DNA of 64,000 bases from Gonatopus flavifemur (GCA_018340375.1 JAFFJZ010000004.1:23720001-23784000); one strand, 5' to 3'; counted from the first letter of the stretch, positions 21,105 through 33,392 are shown. Program-made: numbers and translations. Notes: generated by a model not told the origin, from the letters alone.

Positions 21105-22540
21105 AAATTTCTCTTACGGAATTGTTTAGACACCAGTTTTAGGTCAGATACTGGTTTTAATAAAAAAACAACGTGATTCCAATCTATTTGATCTTAATAG
21201 AAATCATTTTAGTCATTCTCTAGGCCTCGCACATCTTCACCAGGTCCTTGTGAGGGACTTGCCATGTCCTATAAAGCCTTATAATAATTCAGGGAATGAC
21301 CAACATAATTTCCGCTAGGGTAATCAATTATGAAAGAAAACACTGTGGAAGAATTTACAATTCACACATGCAGGACATTCACAGTAAAAGGTGTAATGAA
21401 CTTGATTCAATCGTTGCAGCTATGCTCTTTTCATTGAGTTCGTCTACATAAAATGATCAGACTTTGGTAACCAATTGATAAATCATTTCAATTAATTACC
21501 TTCTCCTGTCCACAAATTCATTCCCAAAACAATAAAATAACAAAGTTCAGATTCAATGTGAATTCAATTTCACATTTATCGTAAACAAATCAACAAATAG
21601 AAACACGTGTTAAATACACGAATATGGCAACAATAGATCGCTACACATGTTTTCTCTGAATCTTTATTCGAAAACTTGAGTGATAACGGAAAGAAAGAAG
21701 AGAAAAGGAGAAAACACTGTACAAATTAGCGCGAAACGTTACCGAGTTACGTGAAATGCTTTGTTGGGTATGAAGTTTTGCATACTCGTTATACATTCCT
21801 GTACACGGGATTACATTTCAGGGTGAAATAGGAATGAGATTCTCATACATCTATATGCACACACATATTCTTCGCAGACATAAACGAATGGTTGCGAGTT
21901 TGAAACTTGACCAACTTGTCAGAGGAAGTTTGTAGAGTATACGACATTCGTCGAGATACTGCTAGATGCATATCACCAGCTTTGTTTAAAACTTTTAACG
22001 GTTGAAGTTTCACTGTCAAGAAAAGTGGATCGTGGACCAATCACGTTCGATCGGTCGCGAATTTATGACTCATAATCCTAAACAGCGTTGAATGAAAAAC
22101 ACAAATATAAACGAATATCATCTTTGACAAAAACAACGATTCATAATTCCAGGAAATTTGTATTCCGATCAAGAAAGTAAACACACGAAGAACAAGTTAT
22201 CGCAACTAGGTTAACCACGACACACGAGCGCATAAATCGAATTCCTTCGTGGTCCTTGGAATATCAACTATTGTAAGACAAAGAACAAATGACAACGGAA
22301 TTTATTCGACTCACCCTTGTCGTGTCAGCAGATGATGACAAAATATCATTTATCAATGTCACAAAAGAATTGTATAACCTTAAAATTCCAACGGTTGATT
22401 GGGAGACTACAACAGATGATCAGAGTCGAAGGATCAGTACACACACGTTTGAAAAAAAAAATGAAAAGTTGACGATGATGATTAATGTTTTACGTATTGT
22501 CGTCAAATTACGATTAACATCACGATCGCGGTGTATTACA
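21105..22540. other. Intergenic, nothing recognised
   Basis: Moderately AT-rich unique-looking sequence without a supported gene or terminal repeats. It could contain the 5' region of an unseen gene next to the GC-rich patch at 22553, but there is no direct support. Confidence 0.4.
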
Positions 22541-22552
22541 TTGATGACAAGC

Positions 22553-22830
22553 AACGATTAGCCCGCTTCGTACCGCATAACCACGATGACGACCACGAGA
22601 TTTACGTTAACAACGAGAAGTAGAGCATCGTCTGCTTCTTTGATACCACTTCGACACCGCCCTCCTCGCGCATCTCCTCGACGACACATATCGGGCGCGG
22701 CATCAAAGCGCCGTCGCCGTCCTAAGCCACGCCAACCAAATACGCAAGCTCCAAACAACCCTCGATTAACTCCCGCCAGCCACCCTTTTAGCAATTCTCG
22801 CGTTCGTCACAATGCTTAACGACAGGTGGA
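22553..22830. other. CpG- and GC-rich patch
   Basis: A roughly 280-bp block with many CG dinucleotides (for example around 22670-22735) stands out from AT-rich flanks. Arginine/proline-rich frames exist on both strands, as expected of composition alone. It could be a promoter-proximal or 5'-UTR exon of a neighbouring gene, or repeat-derived. No splice or start signal could be fixed. Confidence 0.35.
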
Positions 22831-23162
22831 ACCACTAACATTCTTTTTTCATTGTCGTTCAAAGCTGGCGGGAAAGGAACAACTGTGGATGATTTATTTG
22901 GAATTTACTGTGCTTTCAATTTAAACAAAACCTCGAAACGGCAGATGAAATCATTGTTTTGATGTTCTTTCATATAGAAAAGTTGTACAAGCAAGACAAT
23001 AATCAGATAATTTACTTTTGGTAACACTAGTTATAATGTTATGATCACTTTTTCACTTAAATAGTTGTATGAGGAATAATAAAATATTATTGACTTTATA
23101 TAAGAAATTTAAGGGGAAAATTCCATGTATATAGTCATAATCCATACATGCTCTGTTGAAAA
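22831..23162. other. AT-rich spacer, nothing recognised
   Basis: No frame, inverted repeat or known repeat family was seen between the GC-rich patch and the GGACCAACTTGGTCC element. Confidence 0.4.
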
Positions 23163-23757
23163 CACCCGGCATGGTCCAATATGGAACCAACCTGGTCCCA
23201 GCTGGACCAACTTGGTTCCACCATACTGACCATGATGGGTGGCTCAATAACCAACGTGGGACTAACTTGGTTTCAATTGGACCAACTTGGTCCCAACTGA
23301 ACCAAGTTGGTTGCATCATACAGACCATGATGGATGGCCCAACAACCAATAAGAGACCAATTTGGTTCCAGCCGATGCCAGTTACAGACCATGAGGGCAG
23401 TTAAGTCAGATTCAACGAGATCACCCCTTCCATCACGATCTATATAGAAAAATAAATCTCGAAATACCAGTGAGATGAAGCTCACTTATTGTTATCAGAG
23501 TTTATATCGAACAAGGTCTGACTTATGTAGGTATTAAGTCAATGAAGTTAGGTATAACCATGCAGGATAGTGCCGACCTGGGTGGAACCATACTGGGTAA
23601 CACTAACCTAGGTAAAACCATGCTGAGTAGGACCTATCTATAGGGGACCTAGGTGGGACCATGTTGGTCCCATATGGGTAGGCCCTACCCAGCATGGTCT
23701 CACTTTCCATGGTTCAACCATGTAACCAAATTCCTACTGGTCCTACCCAGCATGGCC
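23163..23757. mobile_element. Fold-back with GGACCAACTTGGTCC theme
   Basis: Dozens of diverged CCAACTTGGT/ACCAAGTTGG words lie on the left half, and ACCATGCTGGGTA/TACCCAGCATGGT words on the right half. The outer words ACCCGGCATGGTCC (23165) and ACCCAGCATGGCC (about 23742) mark approximate ends. No protein content. Confidence 0.6.
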
Positions 23758-24480
23758 AAAAATACGATTGAATCTAATAGTGAAAAGTTCTATAGTAATG
23801 AATTGTTCCTGGTGTTAGTGAACTCAATTTGATCGATTATCCTTAGTGAAATAAGAGCATGCGTGAAGCAGTTTAGTTGCTCTTGTAGAAAATGACTTTC
23901 TCATTCCTGTTGTAAAATCCTGATCAATATAGACATAACTTCATTGATCTTCCTTCGAATGCACACATCACTTATTGATGGTTTTTAAACCACATAAACT
24001 CCTGAGTTTTCTCCGTTTCAGTGGGATTGATACCGAAGGCTGTGGGAACCAGATTGAATTCAATCAAATTTCGAAAGCCTTGTAAAGTCTCATAGATATT
24101 GTTTACAAGTATACTCATCAATCATCGAAGTATCCGATGTACTTGTCTTCTAAATGATCCACTTATTTTGTTTCAACTTTAGAACTTGAGCATTTACTAC
24201 CCTGTAAATCCGAATCAGTGAAAAGTCCTGAAAACTAGTGAATTTTCCTCATTCGGATTTAGAGGAATACAGGATAAAGTGTCTTGCTTCTGGCTTCTGG
24301 ATCACTTCTTGGAAAAAACGTAATATTCCCCGGAATGTGATAAGTTTTTCTATAACACATAACAACAAAATAATATTTTTTCCTGTATCCTGAGATTTGC
24401 GAAGTGATTCGAAGTACTTTCGGTGTGCTAAATACTAAAAGAATTTCAGTATTGAATTCAATTTTTATAATTATTTGCAT
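23758..24480. other. Intergenic, nothing recognised
   Basis: No gene or clear repeat structure. AT-rich. Confidence 0.4.
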
Positions 24481-24499
24481 ATGATAATTATTCACATTT

Positions 24500-24665
24500 T
24501 GTATAATTTCTATATAATCGATCAATTTTATATAAAAAATACTATAAAAAAACGAACTGATTCAAGAAATCTAACTTTATTTTAGTATTCTCGACATGAT
24601 ATTCACTTCGAATGTGTGTTTAAATCTTGAGATAACGAATGACTGTTGACCAATGTGATCAGATA
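24500..24665. repeat. Dispersed repeat, copy 1 (see 44280-44450)
   Basis: It shares with 44280-44450 the ordered words TATAAAAAATAC, AAATCT, TAGTATTC/CGTATTC and GTTGACCA.TGT.ATC. Divergence is substantial. I saw no ends. Confidence 0.4.
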
Positions 24666-24899
24666 TACACATACGAAAATATGACAATTCACGGTCATAT
24701 TTCTCCCATTCTCCATTCAGTTTCTTCAAATAAATTGAGCTGAAACTCATATAGAACCACTATCCTGAGTGGAAAAATTTGCAAAATTACATGCAATTCT
24801 TATGTATTGTATAATTACACGTAGTTTATACACGAGTGATACATAATTAAACATAAATTATACATGATTTTGCAAATTTTTCCACTCGCACAGTGGTTT

Positions 24900-25160
24900 A
24901 AAAACCCTAAAACGTGGCCAAAACTATAAGGAGTCCTTGAATCCGCTTGAGACTCGGAGGTTTTCGGGGTCACTGAATCCGAATCCGTTGTCAAAATTCT
25001 GAAATTCAAAATGGCGGATCCAAGATGGCAGATCGAAACTCGAAAATTCATCAGATTTCTGTGAAATTTGTTGCTCAAGACTTTTTTGGGATCGCTGAAT
25101 ACGAATCCCTTGTCAAAACTCCGAAATTCAAAATGACGGATCAAAACTCAAGATGTGATG
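24900..25160. repeat. Degenerate ~120-bp tandem repeat (AATTCAAAATGGCGGAT)
   Basis: TTTTCGGGGTCACTGAATCC (24961) followed by AAATTCAAAATGGCGGATCC recurs as TTTTTTGGGATCGCTGAATA (25082) followed by AAATTCAAAATGACGGATC. Wording resembles the unit at 5303-5562, suggesting one old repeat family. Confidence 0.55.
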
Positions 25161-25235
25161 GAAACAACTTATTCCGTTGAGTTCATTCAGGAACTAGTGG
25201 AGGCGTGATGGAAAATTATATATGTATATGAATAA

Positions 25236-26430
25236 TGGTCCCCAAAGGTGGCCAAGTCCGTTGTTCAGCGAGGCCCGGACATTCAGACTGCCCTGCATCC
25301 TAGGGGATTGCATGTAAGCGCGGGCACTGGGGCCCTGGTGCTCGGAGGTTCCGAAAAGGGGCCCCTTGTACCGGAGGACTTCGGTGCTGGCAGTGATCCA
25401 TGCAAGAATACCGGTTGTGGGTGTAGTCGCGTTGCAGGTAGCTTCGCTGGTAATGCGATTCTCCACTATATGCCTATCTCCACCTCCATGGTGGGGGGGG
25501 GGGGGACCGGGCAACGTTGTGGCGCCAGCATTCCGGAGTGCGAAGTGGCTAACGGAGGAGGCTGTGAGCTACCCTCGAGGTGCCACGCAGGGCTGCAATG
25601 GCAGTTTGCATCTCATGAGCCTAATTGGGAGCATGATGGGCTAGCCCCTGATCCCCCTGCATGCGGCCGAGCTTTGTTGGCATCCCACCTCCACGTGGTC
25701 CCCGCTGGACAACACCTGCCCGACTCACATGTGGGTTGGTCAGGTGGCTAGTTGAGATGCTTCCTCGCGAGGGGACGGTCTATTCCATTTGATGATGCGA
25801 CTAATTTAGTGAACTCAGGAGCTGAGAATGGGGCTTTTTCCAAGTCTGTCATCGAACGTAAGACCTGAGTCGGTGCCCTTTGCAACCGTGGTTTAACAGT
25901 TCGCAAGCTGAACGAGGGGATTTCGGTGTCACCGGTCTCCGGCGACTGAACTGCGCGTTGTACAGTTCAGGTACCTCGCCTGCATAGCGAGGTAGGGTTT
26001 AGAAAGGCCCCGCCGCAACCAGTAGGGGAACTGAACTAAGGATACTTAGAAAGGGCTGAACTGGTAGGTCGACCAAAGGGGTCAGCCGCATTGGCTGGGC
26101 GTATCCCGGCTCCAAACTCTATGGGGAGTCGGTGCGGGTAGGTCCTAGGACAGGTATCGCACCGATAACTTATAGAAAGGGGTGTCTCACCCTTTTCACG
26201 GCATGTATATGGATAATATTCAAGGTATTGGTGTATATGTCCTTTTATAAAAATAATCAAAGATACAAGGGCCATACAAAGAGTTAGAATTCCAACTCGA
26301 CCCACAAGCCGGATCGGGTAGCCTTTTGAAAAAACGGATTACTTATCCTAATCAGCGGCGATGGGTGCATCTGCGTGGTCATCCCCGTGTCCGTTTCCTC
26401 GTGGAAACGACAGAGAAGAAGAGAGTTGAT
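25236..26430. repeat. GC-rich 1.2-kb block, probable retroelement UTR
   Basis: Composition shifts abruptly to GC-rich at about 25236 and back near 26430. It includes a run of 13 G (25493-25505) and words such as GGGGAACTGAACTAAGG and GGCTGGGCGTATCCCGGC. Long frames (for example 25248-25751 +) are composition-driven and not protein-like. GC-rich non-coding blocks like this are typical of UTRs of R1/LOA/I-type insect LINEs. I cannot name a family, and no RT is adjacent. Confidence 0.4.
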
Positions 26431-26914
26431 CTATCCCCAAATGAGACAGTGAGTTCTACAATTTGCGAACTTTCACGTACGTGTTAATATTTATCTTTGT
26501 ACAGGCCCTAGCTGTCGTTGAATCTACTTCTTCGTACTTGCCCGACTAATTTCTAAAATCGTACAATATGGCTTCCCTCGCATATCTTTCCCACCATTTC
26601 TCTCTTGCCTCCCTCTCTCCACGACATATTGGTTCTCATACACATTATTACAAAGGAATCCATTGGATTTCATTGCAACGAGTTACCCTAAAATTTTTGG
26701 GCCTGCTGAATACAAATTTGGAGATAGAATTCCAAATTCGGAATGGCAGTTCCAATATGATTTGAAGATGATGCGAGAATTAAACTCACTGTATCCGCCA
26801 TTCAATTCACCTACAATTTTGCCAATGCTTCCCTTGACTTCAATATGGTGGGGGAGGAATAGTCCGAACCTAACGTGATTGAATGTGAATTTGATTTATT
26901 ATACTTAGTGAACC
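26431..26914. other. Intergenic, nothing recognised
   Basis: No supported feature. Short frames only. Confidence 0.4.
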
Positions 26915-27145
26915 CGCGAGACGAAACAAGACCAGAATAAACTATTTTCGTCTCGTTTCGATGTTTTGGTAAACTATCACGTCTCACCTCGACATCTTGA
27001 AATTTTTCTTTGGTAATACCATAAATCACTCCTTTGAACTGAATTTCTGTTTCTCGTCAAATCATTCTCGTCTCGTCTTGACTTTCTCGATTCTCGCAGC
27101 ATTACGAATTATGTTCAAGAAATATGCGAGTCTCGACGAATCGAA
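26915..27145. repeat. TCTCGTCTCG-rich patch, fold-back-like
   Basis: CGAGACGAAA at 26918 and TTTCGTCTCG/GTCTCGTC words at 26946 and 27070 alternate on both strands, ending GCGAGTCTCGACGA (about 27127). This is the same style as the fold-back interiors, but no clean terminal repeat was found. Confidence 0.45.
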
Positions 27146-27536
27146 TCTTTTTGTATAAAAAAATATGTTTAGTTTCTATTGAATTCTATAAAATTTTCAT
27201 CAGAAATTGATGAATATTTCATACAAAAAATTCGAACCATAAAAATTTGCACATCATTATTGAATTTTCCAATTTTATCTTTTCTCTCAGAATTATATTC
27301 GAATGAAATCTTGCTCAATAGAAAGGCTTCAGAAATGTCAGAAGACAATGTCAAATACAAGAAGTTTTTACAATTGTCTAGATTGAAAGACCGAAAACAT
27401 TAATATTGACAAAAATGTCGGTCAATTCTGGGAGAAAGAGCATCGCTGGCGGATATTAATACGGAGTTGACTGAAAATTGGTCGTCAATTGAACATAAGT
27501 TGATAGTTTTCTAGGACAGAAAAACAAAGAGAAACA
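27146..27536. other. AT-rich spacer, nothing recognised
   Basis: Short frames on both strands (27169-27403) are mirror images of an AT-rich palindromic stretch and are not considered genes. Confidence 0.4.
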
Positions 27537-28532
27537 TGACGGAGAAAAATGTGTATGGTAGAACCAGCAATATAAGAATTGTCAACATTTTATTGCTGGT
27601 TATGCGATAAGTTGTTCGTACAGCAACAGCAGATTGTTTCGTTAACAAGAATTGTATTGCTGAAAATCACTGGTTAAAATGACAATATGAGTTGTCATTT
27701 CAACTCACAATAAACATCGTTGATTTGACGAAACAAACAATAAGTATCACAGAATTAACAGAAAAAATTGTCGTAACGGAATCCATTTACTGTCAAAACA
27801 GTTATATATTCTGAACGTATAAAGCGGTATCATAATTCCCGTGAGAAATTGATTTGAATCCACTTCAGGAGACAATCAAAAATAATATCCAAGTGATATA
27901 CATTCTTCTACAAACCCTTCACAGTAAAAAGTAAATCTTAATTCCATGATCGACTGATTTTCAGATGAGGCTCAAAATCAGCAATGTTACGATTTCAGCC
28001 GTAATATGGGATGAAAAACACAGTTATGGCCGTATTAAATTCAATTAAACCGGATAATATGCTGATTATCAGCAATGCATATCTTATAGGCAGCCATGTA
28101 GAGTTTGATGGATAATTCAGTAAAAAATATCTGAAAATAAGATTAGAATTCTTTCATTTTCAGTGTTACAATTGTTTATACGTACACATATATATTTGCA
28201 TATAATTAATGACAGTTTCAATTCAGTCAAATTATTTCAGGTTTTTTATTTATTATTCAAGGTGTCTAACAAATTCGGTAGCAGTTTGTAATATCACTTT
28301 CGTAAAAGCTTGTTATTGGATTTTCCGCACTGTCAATGGATTTTTTATGTCGACACTTTCACTTCAACATTACAACACAAATTGGAATTAATTCAAACTT
28401 TCGGGGGTATTCACATTTTCACTAATTCTCAGTTCCCGTGAAATGTTTTCCAAATTTATCTTCGACTCCACACTACACATACCATCAAATTATACTATTA
28501 TTAAATTATTTATCACATGCGTCGATCGAAAC

Positions 28533-28745
28533 GGTACCGTGGCGAAGTGGGTAAACGCAAAGGACTAGGACAGGTTATTCCAGCAACAATGTGGGTTCGA
28601 ATCTCCCGATGAGGGTTAAAGATGTTCAATCTTCAAAAACTACGATCATGATATAATTGAATAGTCAACAAGTGAAGTGAATAAATTCACACAACAGGGA
28701 ACTTTCATTTTGCATTCTCCGAATAAACACAAACAACGTCCTCGT
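28533..28745 (+). mobile_element. tRNA-derived SINE 1
   Basis: The A-box TGGCGAAGTGG (28540-28550) matches the pol III consensus exactly, and the B-box GGTTCGAATCT (28594-28604) lies at tRNA-like spacing. The tRNA-related head is followed by an unrelated body to about 28745. The head does not close as a normal tRNA, so a SINE is favoured over a tRNA gene. Confidence 0.65.
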
Positions 28746-29154
28746 CGTCGATAGGTAACGTTATGTTGAGAAGAACAAAACAAAAAACAATGGACGAACC
28801 CATTTATCAGGAACAATTTGCTTTGAATTTCAGTTCAAAATCAGTTTTAATTTCAGTTCAATAGGGATCAATGTAAGCTGTATTCTTGTTTGAGTTTGAG
28901 AAGGTTTTCCAGTAGCTGACTTTAAGTCTGATGAGTCTTCTTTCGGCTGCATCTTAAATTCAGCTTATATTTTAACTGGAATCAAGTTTTTCTTTTTACC
29001 CTGTTCTTCAATGGAGTTTTTCTTGAACTCACAAACATAAAAACCAATCCCCATTTCTGATTAACTAACAAACCTTACATGAGTTTAACAAAAAAATTTG
29101 ACGAGTTTCATTCGTTTCTAAAAAAATTCCTGTGGTTCAAATCCTAATTCATTC

Positions 29155-29422
29155 CCGGGTCAAAAAATTGGAACGGTTTTTGTCCTCTTGTTTCATTTTT
29201 AGACTGATTTTGTCCTGATGGTTGAATAATGCGGACAAAAACAGGACTTTTTCAAGATTTCAGTCTGAATTTGCCCTCAATCACTTTTACTCGCTGAAGG
29301 AAAATTTCAGACTAAAATCTTGAAAAAGTACTGTTTTTGTCCGCAATAATCAACCATCAGGACAAGATCAGTCTAAAAATGAAATAAGAGGCCAAAAACC
29401 GTCCAAATTTTTCAACTCGGGG
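29155..29422. mobile_element. Hairpin MITE with ~120-bp arms
   Basis: The left end CCCGGGTCAAAAAATTGG pairs with CCCCGAGTTGAAAAATTTGG (inverse of the right). Both arms then share TTTCATTTTTAGACTGAT, TTGTCCTGATGGTTGA and GCGGACAAAAACAG in order. Arm identity is about nine in ten by eye. No coding content. Confidence 0.88.
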
Positions 29423-29498
29423 ATTTATTCAATGTGCACAATTTTATGTTTGTTTTGAATGTATGTTCATCGTTGACTCTGAACAAAGTCGAGGATTA

Positions 29499-29645
29499 TC
29501 ATAAATGGCGATTCAAGTACTCAGTTGTCAACTTGGAGATCTGCTGATGTGAGAAATGCTTTGTTTCCCACTCGGAGGACCCAGGTTCGAATCTCGCTAA
29601 GGCAACTTTCCAACATTGGAACTTACAATCGCTTTTTCTTCATAC
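29499..29645 (+). mobile_element. tRNA-derived SINE 2, copy 1
   Basis: The pol III-like unit has GATCTGCTGATGTGAGA as A-box region and GGTTCGAATCTC (29584-29595) as B-box. It matches 42600-42745 over its whole length (shared TTGTCAACTYGGAGAT, TGTTTCYCACTCG, CAACTTTCCA-like), which proves a dispersed family rather than a chance match. Confidence 0.75.
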
Positions 29646-29995
29646 ATGAATCAAACCACATCGTGATAGAATATTTGTGGAGATAATTTCGGATGAGAAA
29701 TTTTTTTCCTCATTCAAAAAGTAATATTTTTCGAATAGGTAAATATAAATTATCGATATAAACACATGATATTGCGAAATTGAATATTTGAATTGTGATT
29801 AATGTTGACAATATAATATTGTTGCCAGTTCAGCAATAGTGCCGGTCATGTTTTTACGATATTTATTGTGGGTTGATATATAACAATATTTTATTGTCAA
29901 TTCAGCAATATTATTGTTAGCTTTTTTCTCTGTGATAAATGAATACAAAGAGTTCGGATATAATTTGTTTGAATTTTGAATAAAATTAAACAATT

Positions 29996-30214
29996 TTTCG
30001 GGCACTTTGGTCGAGGTTCACCAGTGACTGTCCACTCAGATGACGATCGTTTCGATTCCGGAGTGAAGGGATAGATCCATGTTTCATCCACTGTAACATA
30101 TCGACGCGAAAATTCCGGCTTTTTACGTTCAAACCTGGCCAAACGCTGCTCAGAAGCATCAACGCGTTCTTCTTTTCGATCAACAGTGAGCAAACGCGGC
30201 ACCCACTTTGATCG
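29996..30214 (-). pseudogene. mariner transposase internal fragment
   Basis: On the minus strand it reads RSKWVPRLLTVDRKEERVDA through FSRRYVTVDETWIYPFTPES to TVTGEPRPKCP. This covers the linker and first catalytic aspartate of the same mariner family as 18818-20086. Both ends of the element are absent, so only about 73 codons survive without terminal repeats. Confidence 0.88.
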
Positions 30215-31400
30215 AAATCTATAAAAACCAGGTAGTTGTCCCATAAAAAAGGATGATTTTCAGTCCAAGAACGGTATGACTAATCGCTAAATGGATAGTA
30301 CCCAAGGGGAGAAATCAAAAAAATTATATATAACACATTATATAGTATAATGTTGAATTTCGCCTACAAGTTGTTTTTTTACTAGTCACACTCGGAACTT
30401 ATTATGTGATGTCTTATATTCAATTCTGAAAATATTTAGTAGGAGTATAAATATACAAGTTTTATGAATTCCTCATAAGATATCTTTTGGAACTCAATAC
30501 ATATCGTTAACAAAAATATTGGGATCATCAATATATCCTATTTATTCCCGATGAATCACGTTCTTCGTTCTGAGTTCTTTTCAATCTCACTTAATTAACT
30601 CTGTTTCACCCTCCTTGTGTGAATTATATTGTAATGATAAAGTGCTTTTTCCTATTTCCCATTTTAAGCTAAAACACATATTCATTCTCGTCATTGTTTT
30701 TTTATCGAAACATAATAGTTGAAAGACCATTTGTGCTATTGCACTCGGGAATTGTGTTGTTCCTATGTTATCATGCATTCGGACTTTTTATACAAAACTG
30801 CAATCAAATATGAAATCAGATCTTATTCTTTGATTGTTCTCAATTCATACGGCACCAGAGTATCGGTTTGATTCTATAAAATACTACCACTATGACTATG
30901 TAACGATGAAAATAATGAATCCATGAAAATGTAGAGGATAATGACCCTTTAACGATCAAACAACGCATGGAATTCACTTCGTTCTTGTACAACAGTCTGT
31001 GTCTGTGCTGTTTTTCTTGCCAACCAAGTGTCAAAATTTGAAGCTTTGAATTGGTTATTAGCGAATCCAGTGGTTCAACAGTCGATATATTATCAATGAA
31101 TATATTATGATAATGAAATTATCAATAAGTTGTGAATCAAGTACAAGGAAACTTCAAACAAAGTAGAGTGATATACTGTGGTACGGTATTGTATTATACA
31201 TCTTGTTTACCAATTGATGTATCTCATCAAAACATTCTTTTGTGTGTACATCGTAATGATTCTATGAAACATACAACATCAGTACACAGCGAAGGTAATT
31301 AAATCTAAAGAATTGATGAGAACGGTAAATGAATTACTTACTTCGTTTCAGAGATTCTTGAATGATGACGTTTGGTTGTTGTACAGGAACTAAAAATCAA
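30215..31400. other. Intergenic, nothing recognised
   Basis: AT-rich. No supported gene, TIR pair or repeat. Confidence 0.4.
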
Positions 31401-31690
31401 CCCAGGGAAAAAAGTTTAGATCTAATTAGGTCTCATCAGGTCTGATTAGATCCGGATTTTGGCCGACAAAATCTCAATAGATCTGACTAGATTTGGAAAG
31501 ATTTGGTTAGATCTGTGTAGATCTGGTTGGATCCGAATTCAAAATCACATTCAATCTCAAAGAGCAATTAATTGTTCAATTAACAAACATTTTCTGATAT
31601 TTTACCATGTATGAAATCAAATTTGAACACGTGTGTTGACAAATATAAGCTAAAATGGCAGTGTTTCAGATCTAAACTTCTTTCCCCGGA
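31401..31690. mobile_element. Fold-back with TAGATCTGATTAG theme
   Basis: CCCAGGGAAAAAAGTTTAGA pairs with CCGGGGAAAGAAGTTTAGAT (inverse of the right end). GATTAGATCTG-type words fill the left half. It is close in theme to 11972-12441. Confidence 0.7.
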
Positions 31691-32084
31691 AAGTGATGGC
31701 ATCTAAAAATTATAATTCAATATGATACCGATTTCTTTTTTCTTCATATTCGATTGAATCAAATATGAATTAAGCGAATACTAGTGTTACTATGCGAAAA
31801 TGTTTTTTCCAATGAAATTGCTCGAAATTGAACGCATAAGATAATCTGAAATTTTTCAGGGTCCTTTGTTTGAGACTTCATCTACGTCTGAAAAGAGTCC
31901 AAAGGATGGATTTCAGAAAAATTTTTTCCTCCAAAACGGTATAGTTCATCGATTAACAATTTGATTTTAGATGGTGAAAATTATATATAATTCAACATAT
32001 TTTGTGTATAAATTATATTTAAATTATATTAACCCGTGAAAAAATCGTTTAGGTCTAATTATGCGTGTTCAGGCCTAACACAGG
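31691..32084. other. AT-rich spacer with a fold-back half-end
   Basis: CCCGTGAAAAAATCGTTTAG (32033) followed by GGTCTAATTATGCG resembles a CCCGTGAAAAAA fold-back end (compare 33115-33392), but no matching right end was found. Nothing else seen. Confidence 0.4.
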
Positions 32085-32735
32085 TCTACAATGATTTTGG
32101 TGCCGCTAAAACTAAAGCAGATTGTGAGTATATTCGATACCCTGACTCTGGAAATATACTTATTTTTTTAATGCTACGTGTAGTTTTCAAGAAATCGCAG
32201 GTGTAAAATAAAATGAAAATGCACGATTTTGAAACGTTTTATTCAATTATTCCACACGTTAACAACATTTTATCAAATTATTCTTCAAATTATCTCAAAA
32301 TATGAGTCATTCTCTTCCAAATGCGATTAGGTTTGTTCAAATATCTTTTTTTTTCTCTGAGATACGACAGTTTGAAAATTGTGTTATTTCACCTATTCAC
32401 TAAATCCATGAACACACAAATTTCAAATTGTCGTGTCACAGTAAAAAAAAAGATATTCGAGCAAACTCAACGGCATTCGGAAGGGGATGGATTATATTTT
32501 GAGGTGCATCTACTAGTTTCATGAGAAAAAATTACATTCTGACGTCACGTAATCTCAAATATGTCGAAAAACGGTGTTTTTCACACTTTGACGTTAAAAT
32601 ATCTCAAAAACCACACGTAATAATGCAATTTTGAAGCCAGATTCGGATTCAGCGCGCCAAAATACTTCGGAAAAGTATGATACAGTTGTTGCACCAAACA
32701 AAAAGTTCAATTTTGTAGGCCTGTGTAATTAATCA
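32085..32735. repeat. Long diverged hairpin, about 150-bp arms
   Basis: The left arm order GGTCTACAATGATTTTGGTGC, CTACGTGTAGTTTTCAAG matches the inverse of the right arm (GGCCTACAAAATTG, TTTGGTGC, TTACGTGTGGTTTTTGAG). The right arm contains GATTCAGCGCGCC. This is an old inverted-repeat element with no coding content. Confidence 0.55.
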
Positions 32736-32834
32736 TGGACATTTTTCGGCAAAATTATTCGTGTTCAATACTAACTGCACGTGAGTGAGCCAGATTACAC
32801 CTGGTCGTTCATTTTTGAGCTTTGTCATCGCTTC

Positions 32835-33110
32835 AACACGGAAAAAATCAGTGATCCAAATTTTCGTTGACTAGTATGTCACTTTTGGACGGAGCACAAT
32901 TTGGAGAAGAATTCGTACACCGGATTTTAATAATTCGTTTACTCTTTCCATTATTTCGATGATGAAAATAAAAAGTGAATTCCATTGTTCGAATAGTGAA
33001 CACAGTTAACGAATTATTAAAATCCAGTATACGAATTCTTTCCAAACTTGTGCTCCGTCCAAAATTGGTATACTTGTCAACGAAAATTTGGACTACTTAT
33101 TTTTTCCGTA
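32835..33110. mobile_element. Fold-back with ~110-bp arms, CACGGAAAAAAT ends
   Basis: ACACGGAAAAAATCAGTGATC pairs with TTACGGAAAAAATAAGTAGTC (inverse of the right). Both arms share CCAAATTTTCGTTGAC, TTTTGGACGGAGCACAA and GGATTTTAATAATTCGTT. 276 bp. Confidence 0.88.
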
Positions 33111-33114
33111 AAAG

Positions 33115-33392
33115 GCTTCAATTTTGTACCCACGTGGAAACCCGTGACCAAGCTTAATGATCATGCCTGACAAACCATTCTCCCTCGTGATCATGCAAAA
33201 TTTCACCAACTGAGGAATATCCATACAAGATAACAAAATAGATAATGGAGCATAATCAAACGTGTTTGGGCGTGATTGGGCATGATTAGTCCTCATCACG
33301 TGGGTACAAAATTGAGGCCTGATCACGCCTGATTAGGCTTCAGTTATCAGCCCTGATCAGGCATGAGCAAGCGTGAAAAATTTTTTCACGGG
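33115..33392. mobile_element. Fold-back with GATCATGCCTGA theme
   Basis: TTCAATTTTGTACCCACGTG (33118) is inverted at 33297-33316. An overlapping CCCGTGA... word (33142) is inverted as TTTTTTCACGGG (33381-33392). GATCAGGCATGA/TCATGCCTGATC words fill the interior. Two fold-backs may overlap here. Confidence 0.6.

Larger units (their letters stand above)
27537..29936. mobile_element. Possible interrupted fold-back, ACAATATTGCTG theme, CGGAGAAAAA ends
   Basis: ACGGAGAAAAATGTG on the left may pair with the inverse of the right end, CACAGAGAAAAAAGC. Adjacent interiors share AGCAATAT, ATTGTCA and TTATTGCTG words (27568-27670 and 29806-29925). The middle contains two SINEs and a 268-bp hairpin, which would be later insertions. 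The end type matches 60638-61007. The great length makes the pairing uncertain. Confidence 0.35.

Noticed and set aside
22558..22819. Opposing Arg/Pro-rich frames
   Set aside because: Both strands are open because of GC-rich codons. No motif or splice signal chooses between them.
25248..25751. 167-codon + strand frame in the GC-rich block
   Set aside because: Glycine/cysteine-rich, low-complexity translation with overlapping long frames on both strands. Explained by GC composition and a G13 run.
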